A stretch of DNA of 6,683 nt from an uncultured Porphyromonadaceae bacterium. GTDB taxonomy: Bacteria; Bacteroidota; Bacteroidia; Bacteroidales; Muribaculaceae. The number at the start of each line of letters is the position of its first letter. Position 1 is the stretch's first letter. The translations under genes were made by a program, and so were the position numbers. The notes under the pieces are model-generated. The model was not told where the DNA came from and did not search any database. It saw nothing but the letters and a program-made list of their open reading frames with translations. The stretch lies in the NCBI GenBank assembly GCA_947175225.1, contig CAMWLX010000196.1:1-6683 (forward strand), in the 5' to 3' direction. This document shows, one piece after another, positions 1-5,246 of the stretch.

Positions 1-11
1 TTATTAAGATA

Positions 12-31
12 AGGGAGGGAGGAGGGAGGGA
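12..31 (+). repeat. Homopurine mirror repeat with G-quadruplex pattern
   Basis: The 20 bases AGGGAGGGAGGAGGGAGGGA form a perfect mirror repeat (same base order read from either end of one strand), inside a 23-base all-purine run at 11-33. They contain four GGG runs (13-15, 17-19, 24-26, 28-30) separated by loops of 1, 4 and 1 bases. This fits the standard intramolecular G-quadruplex pattern, and the mirror symmetry would also permit triplex (H-DNA) formation. The tract lies just upstream of the -7 box at 37-44, where a -33 box would normally be. The (GGGA) units could also change number by slippage. The sequence pattern is certain; any structure or function is inferred. Confidence 0.75.
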
Positions 32-36
32 GGTTG

Positions 37-44
37 TAATTTTG
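37..44 (+). promoter_or_regulatory. Putative -7 promoter box for the small-gene cluster
   Basis: TAATTTTG matches the Bacteroidetes -7 consensus TAnnTTTG and is identical to the boxes at 1659-1666 and 4820-4827. No TTTG -33 box is found 19-21 bases upstream; that position (about 12-17) is occupied by the G-rich mirror repeat. Transcription would start near base 50, leaving a leader of about 20 bases before the ATG at 69. The lack of a -33 box and the window edge keep confidence moderate. Confidence 0.55.
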
Positions 45-68
45 CAGGCGTAATCGACAAGCAAAATT

Positions 69-509
69 ATGGAAACAACAATTAAGATCCACCGCACAAC
101 CGTATTCAGCCAGGTTGCAAAACGTACGGAATGGCAAGGTAGCCGCTCTCCTCAAGACCGGGACTACGACCGCCTTGCCCTCTCAGAAGCAGACAAATCG
201 CTATTTCATTCCTTCTTCGACGAAGCCGCCATGCATGCCATCGATCTTTGTCGCCCCTTCTTGAAACAGGCTGCCAATACCGACGATGCACTTTCATTGT
301 CGCTATCCATACCGGATGGCAGCGACGTGGCAAGTCTGGAAAAGACCACCGAAAACATGCTCACATCCCATGTCCTTGCTTTATGGCAAGAGATAGTCAG
401 CCCACAGCGTGCCGCCGGCTCATTCTCCCGCCGCGACGAATATGCCTGCAAGCTCCAATCCATCCTCTACCATCATCCCGCCCCAAAAAGAGTAATTCTT
501 AACGATTGA
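69..509 (+). CDS. Small hypothetical protein, paralogue 1 of a three-gene tandem family
   Basis: This 146-aa protein has no function I can name. No signal peptide or membrane segment is seen, so it is probably cytoplasmic or part of a particle. The layout is a short N-terminal strand (TIKIHRTTVF), a G-S-R turn near residues 24-26, a helical stretch at about 41-67, a second strand leading to 'IPDG' at 81-84, another helix containing W106, and a basic tail with HHPAPKR at 135-141. The same order recurs in the next two genes, pointing to tandem duplication followed by strong divergence. The ATG at 69 is chosen because it sits about 20 bases after a likely transcription start and aligns with the starts of the paralogues. 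The family resembles small proteins I associate with phage-like elements of Bacteroidales; this is memory-based and unverified. Confidence 0.8.
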   Translation: METTIKIHRTTVFSQVAKRTEWQGSRSPQDRDYDRLALSEADKSLFHSFFDEAAMHAIDLCRPFLKQAANTDDALSLSLSIPDGSDVASLEKTTENMLTSHVLALWQEIVSPQRAAGSFSRRDEYACKLQSILYHHPAPKRVILND

Positions 510-510
510 G

Positions 511-570
511 ACATGAGAAGCCATGGAAAATCATGGAAAGTCATGAGAAGCCATGAGCAATCAAGAGAAA
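511..570 (+). repeat. Six tandem degenerate 10-bp repeats (CATG-containing)
   Basis: Immediately after the stop of the first small gene, six consecutive 10-base units follow in exact register, with consensus yCATGRGAAR. The first unit is ACATGAGAAG and the fourth is TCATGAGAAG. Five of the six contain CATG; the last has CAAG. The period equals about one helical turn, so any bound protein would meet each unit on the same DNA face. The array is followed by A/T-rich sequence up to the next ATG at 594. It could be a regulatory or mRNA element, or a slippage product. The repeat itself is plain in the sequence; a role is not established. Confidence 0.85.
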
Positions 571-593
571 AAAATTAAAAATTCAAAATTCAT

Positions 594-1115
594 ATGCTAA
601 TAACAGTAAACATCGATATCCAAGAGCTCGTCTATGATATCCAAAACAAGACCTATCTTACAGGCCGCAGCCGTAGCGACGGCAAAAACTATCGCCAAGT
701 GGCTCTAATGCAGGCCAACAATGATGACGAAAATCTCAACCAGATCATGCGAAGCATCGGAAATGCACTCGCAAAGGTAAAAGCGGAGCTTTCCGAAGTG
801 CTGAATAGCAATGCAGTGAAAGGCGACAATGCATTGAAAGTAGATGCGACTTCCGTGCCACTCTTGCTCCAGATGCCCGACAACTTCAACAGTGCCGCTA
901 CAGACTCTATCATTGCTGCTATCCACCAGTATATTGTGGCTTTTGTGACATCTGAATGGTTTATGATCACCAACAAGACCGATACTGAAGACTACAAACG
1001 GCTTGCTGAAACCAGCCTCGAGATGCTCCGCGAATCTCTCTGCAAACGCAAGAAACCATCACGTTTCCCTGACCTGGAGAATCGTGACCCTGAGTCAACT
1101 CCTGTCGAATCTTGA
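594..1115 (+). CDS. Small hypothetical protein, paralogue 2 of a three-gene tandem family
   Basis: A 173-aa protein of unknown function, without signal peptide or membrane helix. It repeats the design of the preceding gene: N-terminal strand (MLITVNIDIQ), a turn with TGRSRSDGKNY at 23-33, a helix at about 46-70 (NLNQIMRSIG...), a strand before 'MPDN' at 94-97, a helix with W122, and a basic segment KRKKPSR at 151-157, here followed by an acidic, Pro-rich tail (PDLENRDPESTPVES) that the others lack. The start at 594 aligns with the N-termini of both paralogues; A/T-rich sequence rather than a Shine-Dalgarno precedes it. It lies 84 bases after the first gene, with the 10-bp repeat array in between, and 33 bases before the third. 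The three are probably co-transcribed. Confidence 0.85.
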   Translation: MLITVNIDIQELVYDIQNKTYLTGRSRSDGKNYRQVALMQANNDDENLNQIMRSIGNALAKVKAELSEVLNSNAVKGDNALKVDATSVPLLLQMPDNFNSAATDSIIAAIHQYIVAFVTSEWFMITNKTDTEDYKRLAETSLEMLRESLCKRKKPSRFPDLENRDPESTPVES

Positions 1116-1148
1116 AATTTACCGGCAACCGCGTAGTTCTGACAATTT

Positions 1149-1634
1149 ATGTTTATTAGTATTAAATCTAAAGAAGTGTTGGCCGATATCCGCAGTGCAG
1201 CGTGGCTCGAATCTGAACTGCATCCGGAGCTTAACCGGCATCGCCGCCATGAGATGGCAGACATCTGCGAAGATGGGAATATAGAGAGAGTATGGCGCAT
1301 CATTGGAATTCAAATAGCAGAGATTCGTCTCTCGCTGCTCAAGATCCTTCACCCGGAAGAGCATCTTTCCTATTCCAACTCTCTGCTGAGTCCTGATTCT
1401 TGGCAATTCCGGTTTCTCTTTCCGCTTCCTGAAGACACAATGGTCTTTATCAAGGAGAAGATCCATGAGTGCTTGGTGGCAGCTGTCATGGCAGACCGCA
1501 CTGCTGTCATCGTAGCGGCGGCTGCCGATGTCTGGGAAGAGAGGAATGTAGCTGCCCTTGCCTCGCTTCGGCAACTCGCTGCTACCACCAGCCATCCCCG
1601 GGCACCCGTCGGGCGACCTCTCTGGCCATTATAA
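1149..1634 (+). CDS. Small hypothetical protein, paralogue 3 of a three-gene tandem family
   Basis: A 161-aa protein of unknown function. Its N-terminus (MFISIKSKEVLADIRSAAWL) aligns without gaps to that of the second paralogue (strand, then V/L-x-DI-Q/R), followed by a charged turn, a helix at about 44-68 (NIERVWRIIG...SLLKIL), a strand with FPLPED at 91-96, an Ala-rich helix at about 98-127, and a tail carrying SHPRAP at 148-153, comparable to HHPAPKR in the first paralogue. It is rich in Ala near 111-147. The conserved Trp of the other two in the second helix is not obvious. The stop is followed almost at once by the promoter of the sugar operon, so this closes the first block. A role in a phage-like element is possible but unproven. 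Confidence 0.8.
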   Translation: MFISIKSKEVLADIRSAAWLESELHPELNRHRRHEMADICEDGNIERVWRIIGIQIAEIRLSLLKILHPEEHLSYSNSLLSPDSWQFRFLFPLPEDTMVFIKEKIHECLVAAVMADRTAVIVAAAADVWEERNVAALASLRQLAATTSHPRAPVGRPLWPL

Positions 1635-1635
1635 T

Positions 1636-1666
1636 TTTGTTTTTTCCCAATTATTCACTAATTTTG
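1636..1666 (+). promoter_or_regulatory. Bacteroidetes-type promoter of the sugar-dehydrogenase operon
   Basis: A -33 box TTTG at 1636-1639 and a -7 box TAATTTTG at 1659-1666 are separated by 19 bases, matching the Bacteroidetes primary sigma consensus (TTTG, 19-21 bases, TAnnTTTG). Transcription should begin around 1671-1673, giving a leader of roughly 60 bases before the ATG at 1731. The promoter starts directly after the stop of the upstream gene, so the sugar genes can be expressed independently of it. Confidence 0.75.
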
Positions 1667-1668
1667 CA

Positions 1669-1708
1669 GAGCTAAAGCAGCTATAATCATTGCTGCTGTA
1701 GCTCTTTT
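1669..1708 (+). promoter_or_regulatory. Leader stem-loop with T tract (possible attenuator or terminator)
   Basis: GAGCTAAAGCAGC (1669-1681) can pair with GCTGCTGTAGCTC (1692-1704), a 13-bp stem with one A/G mismatch and a 10-base loop, followed by TTTT at 1705-1708 and further T/A-rich sequence. It starts at or next to the predicted transcription start, so it would form the very 5' end of the operon mRNA. Options are a terminator for the upstream small genes, an attenuator for the sugar operon, or an mRNA-stabilising 5' hairpin. The base pairing is visible; the role is inferred. Confidence 0.55.
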
Positions 1709-1730
1709 ATTTATCAAATTAGATCTTATC

Positions 1731-2663
1731 ATGGAATACAGAGAAATCGGGAAGACCGGTATGAAGGTGTCGCAACTAAGTTTCGGGGCTTCTTCTCTCG
1801 GGGGTGTCTTCAGGGCTATCGACGAGGGAAAGGCTATCGAGGCTGTATATGCTGCCATCGAGGGGGGCATAAATTTCATTGACGTTTCGCCATATTATGG
1901 TCACTATAAGGCAGAGACCGTATTGGGAAAAGCCTTGCGCGGAATACCTCGCCGGAAATATTATCTATCCACTAAAGTGGGGCGCTACGGTAAAGATGGA
2001 GTCAACACTTGGGACTATTCCGGATGTCGTGCGCAGGAAAGTGTCTATGAAAGCATGGATCGTCTAGGTATCGAGTATATCGACCTTATCAATGTCCACG
2101 ACATTGAGTTTGCCGACCTCAAGCAGGTGGTAGATGAGACTCTTCCGGCTCTTGTCGAACTCCGCGAAAAGGGTGTCGTAGGCCATGTTGGAATCACAGA
2201 CCTTCAACTCGAAAACTTAAAGTGGGTGATTGAACATTCAGAGGAGGGGACAGTAGAAAGTGTACTCAATTTCTGCCATTATTGCCTTAACGATGACAAG
2301 CTCATCGATTTCCTTCCCTTCTTCGAGGAGAGAGGAATTGGGGTGATCAATGCATCTCCTCTTTCGATGGGTCTTCTTTCAAATAGGGGAGTTCCTGATT
2401 GGCATCCCGCTCCGAAACCACTTGTAGAAGCTTGCCGACGTGCTGCCGAATATTGCAATGAAGTGGGCTATCCAATCGAAAAGCTTGCCATCCAATATTC
2501 CGTAGACAATCCGCGGATTGCCTCAACCCTATTCAGTTCCGCTAATCCCGACAATGTCCGCCGCAACATCGCCTACGTCGCCGAAAAGGCGCCGGAAGAG
2601 TTGATCATGAAAGTTAAGGAGATAATCGGTGAACAGCAGCGTGTCAGCTGGAAAAATTCATAA
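1731..2663 (+). CDS. Aldo/keto reductase, probable L-galactose (L-fucose-type) 1-dehydrogenase
   Basis: Cytoplasmic NAD(P)-dependent enzyme of the aldo/keto reductase superfamily, L-galactose dehydrogenase-like branch, inferred to oxidise C1 of L-galactose to the lactone. At 310 aa it is full length for a TIM-barrel AKR. The opening MEYREIGKTGMKVSQLSFGA is typical of the family. The catalytic tetrad is complete: D51 and Y56 in FIDVSPYYG, K82 in STKVG, H123 in NVHD. The C-terminal cofactor region includes the stretch FSSANPDNVRRN (268-279). It is the first gene of a promoter-terminator unit and lies 12 bases before a lactonase gene, matching the dehydrogenase-lactonase order of known oxidative L-galactose/L-fucose routes. 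Family assignment is very secure. The sugar could instead be L-fucose, D-arabinose or another sugar with the same ring configuration. Confidence 0.9.
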   Translation: MEYREIGKTGMKVSQLSFGASSLGGVFRAIDEGKAIEAVYAAIEGGINFIDVSPYYGHYKAETVLGKALRGIPRRKYYLSTKVGRYGKDGVNTWDYSGCRAQESVYESMDRLGIEYIDLINVHDIEFADLKQVVDETLPALVELREKGVVGHVGITDLQLENLKWVIEHSEEGTVESVLNFCHYCLNDDKLIDFLPFFEERGIGVINASPLSMGLLSNRGVPDWHPAPKPLVEACRRAAEYCNEVGYPIEKLAIQYSVDNPRIASTLFSSANPDNVRRNIAYVAEKAPEELIMKVKEIIGEQQRVSWKNS

Positions 2664-2675
2664 TTATTTATAAAA

Positions 2676-3602
2676 ATGATTACTATAATTGATGCTCATG
2701 CGCATCTTTGGCTTCAGCAGTATGCTGAGCTTCCCGGTGGGGGACGTGTGCGCCAATTGAAAAATGGCCGTGCCGACTTCTTCGGAGAGGAGCGCCAGAT
2801 GCTCCCCCCATTCATGATCGATGGCCGCAACAGTGCCGAAGTATTTCTCTCCAATATGGACTATGCTCAGGTGGCAGCTGCCATCGTAACCCAAGAATTT
2901 ATTGATGGCAACCAGAATGCCTACCTTGAAGATGTCCAGACACGCTATCCCGACCGGTTACTCTGTTGCGGCATGTGCGATTACTTGCGTCCCGGTTTCC
3001 TGCACGAGGCTGAGAAATTGATTGGCAAGGGTTTCAAAGCAATAGCCATCCCGGCTCATCGTCTTCCACTTGAAGGAGATGCTCGCATATGGCTTAATTC
3101 AGGGGAAATGCTTGAAATGTTCCGGCTGATGGAAAAGAACGGCATTATCCTTTCCATCACTCTTGCAGACGGCGACTTGCAAGTGAAGGAGATGGAAGAT
3201 GTGATTGCTGCATGCCCCGGCTTGAAGATTGCAATAGGGCATTTCGGCATGGTGACATCTCCCGGCTGGCAGGAGCAGATAAAGCTCGCACGCCATCCCA
3301 ATGTCATGATCGAATCCGGCGGCATCACTTGGCTATTCAATTCTGAATTTTATCCCTTCAATGGAGCCGTAGATGCAATAAAGGAAGCTGCTGACCTTGT
3401 AGGCATGGAAAAATTGATGTGGGGCAGCGACTATCCGCGCACCATTACTGCCATCACCTATCGCATGAGCTACGACTTCATCTTGAAGACCGATCGCCTC
3501 AGCGACACAGAAAAACGACTCTTTCTCGGAGAAAATGCCCGTCGCTTCTACTGCTTTGAGGAGCTTCCCGAACTGCCATACATAAAGAATATGTCGGAAT
3601 AA
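2676..3602 (+). CDS. Amidohydrolase-2 family (COG3618) sugar lactonase, probable L-galactono/L-fucono-lactonase
   Basis: A 308-aa TIM-barrel hydrolase of the amidohydrolase superfamily, expected to open the aldonolactone made by the preceding dehydrogenase into the free aldonate in the cytoplasm. Visible motifs are D6-A-H8-A-H10 at the end of strand 1 (metal site signature), a candidate H128 in PAHRL, H189 in IAIGHFG, and D252 in MWGSDYP, the general-base Asp motif of this family, with the C-terminal helix LGENARRFY (284-292). Length is normal. The segment GIILSITLAD at 156-165, where many superfamily members carry a strand-5 His, has none, so metal use may differ. The ATG at 2676 places the metal motif at residues 6-10 as usual. 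Context, with a sugar dehydrogenase on each side, supports a lactonase over a decarboxylase or pyrone hydrolase. Confidence 0.87.
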   Translation: MITIIDAHAHLWLQQYAELPGGGRVRQLKNGRADFFGEERQMLPPFMIDGRNSAEVFLSNMDYAQVAAAIVTQEFIDGNQNAYLEDVQTRYPDRLLCCGMCDYLRPGFLHEAEKLIGKGFKAIAIPAHRLPLEGDARIWLNSGEMLEMFRLMEKNGIILSITLADGDLQVKEMEDVIAACPGLKIAIGHFGMVTSPGWQEQIKLARHPNVMIESGGITWLFNSEFYPFNGAVDAIKEAADLVGMEKLMWGSDYPRTITAITYRMSYDFILKTDRLSDTEKRLFLGENARRFYCFEELPELPYIKNMSE

Positions 3603-3629
3603 TTATAAGATTTATAAGACTTATAAAAA
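3603..3629 (+). repeat. Three tandem 9-bp A/T-rich repeats before the Zn-dehydrogenase
   Basis: TTATAAGAT, TTATAAGAC and TTATAAAAA follow one another directly after the lactonase stop, filling most of the 41-base gap before the next start at 3644. The repeat is real but short and low in complexity. It may simply be the A/T-rich translation-start leader common in Bacteroidetes, or a small expansion left where a gene was lost or gained. Confidence 0.6.
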
Positions 3630-3643
3630 TAGAATAATAAAAG

Positions 3644-4663
3644 ATGAAAAAAATACTGATTGAAGATGTTGAGCAGGTCAGCATAGTGGAGTGCGAGAAG
3701 CCTATGCCCAAGCCCAACGAAGTGCTTTTGAAAGTCGGCTATGTCGGCTTTTGCGGCAGCGACCTCAATACGTATCTCGGCAAGAATGCCCTTGCCATCT
3801 CCCCGGTCGTGCCCGGCCATGAGATAGGTGCAATTGTAGAGGAGATAGGTGCTGATGTTCCTAAGGATCTTTTCCATAAGGGTATGCACGTCACTGTCAA
3901 TCCCTATACGGCTTGTGGCAAGTGTCCATCTTGCCGTCGCCGCCGTCCGAATACCTGCCGCGACAATCAGACTCTTGGAGTGCAGCGTCATGGTGCGATG
4001 CAAGAGTATATTGCTGTGCCTTGGGAAAAAGTAGTTGAGGCTGAAGGTCTGAGCGTCAAGGAATGTGCCCTTATCGAACCGATGAGTGTAGGTTTCCATG
4101 CCGTAGCTCGTGGGGAAGTGACAGACATCGACACTGTGATGGTGATCGGATGCGGCATGATTGGCTTAGGTGCTATTGTCAGAGCTGCATTGCGTGGAGC
4201 AAAGGTGATAGCAGTAGATCTCGACGAGAAAAAGCTCGAACTTGCAAAGCATCTCGGGGCTGCATATGGTCTTGACTCAACGAAGGAAGATTTCCATGAC
4301 CGACTGATGGAAATCACTGGTGGAGATGGTCCTGACGTTGTGATAGAGGCAGTTGGGGCGCCATTTACCTACAATCTCGCTGTCAATGAAGTGTCGTTTG
4401 CCGGTCGTGTTGTCTGCATAGGATATTCCCCTGTCCCTGTGACATTCCAGACTAAACTGTTCGTGCAGAAAGAACTTGACATACGAGGTTCACGCAACGC
4501 CCTCCCCGAAGACTTCAAGGCTGTAAAAGAATATATGAAGCGAGGTACTTGCCCTGTGGATGCCCTTATCTCTGCCATAGTGCGCCCGGAACAAGCTGCC
4601 GAAATTCTCTCCTACTGGAATGAGCATAGAGGTGATGTCTTCAGAATCCTTGTCGAATTTTGA
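3644..4663 (+). CDS. Zinc-dependent MDR alcohol dehydrogenase, probable L-galactonate 5-dehydrogenase
   Basis: A 339-aa zinc-dependent dehydrogenase of the medium-chain family (COG1063), cytoplasmic, probably oxidising a secondary hydroxyl of L-galactonate to give D-tagaturonate. Catalytic zinc ligands are C37 (GFCGSD), H59-E60 (PGHE) and E145 (IEPMSVG). The structural zinc lobe has the four cysteines C91, C94, C97 and C105. The Rossmann motif GCGMIG spans 169-174, and an acidic residue, D192 in VIAVDLDEKK, suggests NAD+ over NADP+. All key residues are present and length is normal. The ATG at 3644 gives the usual MDR N-terminus. It is the last gene of the unit, 41 bases after the lactonase and followed by a strong terminator. 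Alternative substrates are L-fuconate-type acids, L-idonate or sorbitol; the neighbouring lactonase favours an aldonate. Confidence 0.9.
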   Translation: MKKILIEDVEQVSIVECEKPMPKPNEVLLKVGYVGFCGSDLNTYLGKNALAISPVVPGHEIGAIVEEIGADVPKDLFHKGMHVTVNPYTACGKCPSCRRRRPNTCRDNQTLGVQRHGAMQEYIAVPWEKVVEAEGLSVKECALIEPMSVGFHAVARGEVTDIDTVMVIGCGMIGLGAIVRAALRGAKVIAVDLDEKKLELAKHLGAAYGLDSTKEDFHDRLMEITGGDGPDVVIEAVGAPFTYNLAVNEVSFAGRVVCIGYSPVPVTFQTKLFVQKELDIRGSRNALPEDFKAVKEYMKRGTCPVDALISAIVRPEQAAEILSYWNEHRGDVFRILVEF

Positions 4664-4668
4664 TGATG

Positions 4669-4685
4669 GCTAAAGTAGCTTTAGC
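4669..4685 (+). repeat. Short inverted repeat resembling the operon leader
   Basis: GCTAAAG (4669-4675) and CTTTAGC (4679-4685) form a 7-bp perfect hairpin with a 3-base loop, six bases after the dehydrogenase stop. GCTAAAGTAGCT at 4669-4680 matches GCTAAAGCAGCT at 1671-1682 in 11 of 12 bases, and GCTTTAGCAGCTAT at 4678-4691 matches GCTAAAGCAGCTAT at 1671-1684 in 12 of 14. The two ends of the sugar unit therefore share a similar word. Whether this is functional, an insertion scar, or chance cannot be told here. Confidence 0.45.
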
Positions 4686-4703
4686 AGCTATTTTACGAAC
4701 AAA

Positions 4704-4742
4704 GAGCTCCCGCTGAGGCAGTCAGCGGGAGCTCGCTTTTTT
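4704..4742 (+). terminator. Strong intrinsic terminator of the sugar-dehydrogenase operon
   Basis: GAGCTCCCGCTGA (4704-4716) and TCAGCGGGAGCTC (4722-4734) make a perfect 13-bp G/C-rich stem with a 5-base loop (GGCAG), followed by GC and six T residues (4737-4742). It sits 40 bases after the dehydrogenase stop codon. The perfect stem and T tract make this a confident rho-independent terminator that separates the sugar genes from the next unit. Confidence 0.93.
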
Positions 4743-4795
4743 ATCTTAACAGTGCCTGATTTGGGCAGTCTGTTTACAATTTTTAACATTGCTTA

Positions 4796-4827
4796 TTTGA
4801 TATATGCAAAGTTGTATACTAATTTTG
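4796..4827 (+). promoter_or_regulatory. Bacteroidetes-type promoter of the 127-aa/450-aa genes
   Basis: TTTG at 4796-4799 and TAATTTTG at 4820-4827 are separated by 20 bases, a good Bacteroidetes -33/-7 pair. Transcription would start near 4833, leaving about 18 A-rich bases (AAATAAATAAATAA-like) before the ATG at 4851. Together with the terminator at 4704-4742 it accounts for the whole 187-base gap between genes; I see nothing else there. Confidence 0.75.
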
Positions 4828-4850
4828 TAGAAATAAATAAATAATAAGCA

Positions 4851-5234
4851 ATGCATATGAAAAAGAAAGGCAGTGTCAGCGACTGTTTCGCTGAAAGAAA
4901 TGACGAACTCCGAAAGGCATTTTTCAATCAGGGTGTCTATTCCACATGTGACGAAGTGATCAGCAAGGTAGTAAAGACCCCTTCTTCCCGCTTTTGGGTA
5001 GACCCGGAACGCGCACGCGATGTCATGTCGCGAATTGAGAAAAATCCCGACTCCATCTCCGGGATGCATCCGGAGCGGCAACGTATGTACCTTGCCCTAT
5101 ATGAACGCTATCAGGAATTGCGTCGACAATATCCCGCCGATCCCAAAATTAAAGTTGTAGCTATGGCGATCTATTCCGGGGCCCCTGAATTCTTCCTCGC
5201 TCCTTCCACAGCCCGAGCAATAATCTATCATTAA
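4851..5234 (+). CDS. Small basic hypothetical protein with an internally duplicated motif
   Basis: A 127-aa basic protein of unknown function with no signal peptide or membrane segment. It contains two diverged copies of one motif: residues 35-58 (EVISKVVKTPSSRFWVDPER then ARDV) and 101-124 (KVVAMAIYSGAPEFFLAPST then ARAI). Shared positions include V, P/A, F, a hydrophobic residue, P, A-R and a closing hydrophobic pair. A helical, charged linker (MHPERQRMYLALYERYQELR, 72-91) joins them. The pattern of a small repeated helical unit with basic residues could suit nucleic-acid or protein binding, but I cannot assign a fold. ATG codons at 4851 and 4857 are both possible starts; the first is taken. 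It has its own promoter and lies 12 bases before the next gene, so the two are likely co-transcribed. Similar proteins are, from memory, frequent in Bacteroidales accessory elements. Confidence 0.8.
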   Translation: MHMKKKGSVSDCFAERNDELRKAFFNQGVYSTCDEVISKVVKTPSSRFWVDPERARDVMSRIEKNPDSISGMHPERQRMYLALYERYQELRRQYPADPKIKVVAMAIYSGAPEFFLAPSTARAIIYH

Positions 5235-5246
5235 AATTATAGAATT

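Noticed and set aside
511..570. CRISPR array interpretation of the repeats
   Set aside because: Units are 10 bases, contiguous and degenerate, with no spacers.
513..578. A 21-codon open frame starting in the first 10-bp repeat
   Set aside because: It is made almost wholly of the repeat units, has no separate support, and the ATGs arise from the CATG core in all frames.
1119..1595. A 158-codon open frame on the minus strand
   Set aside because: It lies opposite the third paralogue, whose protein aligns with its neighbours; the antisense product has no recognisable features.
1595..1620. Possible hairpin in CCCCGGGCACCCGTCGGGCG near the end of the third paralogue
   Set aside because: Pairing is short and interrupted, lies within the coding region and lacks a T tract directly after it.
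3548..4099. A 183-codon open frame on the minus strand
   Set aside because: It runs opposite the zinc dehydrogenase, which has all its catalytic and zinc-binding residues, and its product is a shadow translation.
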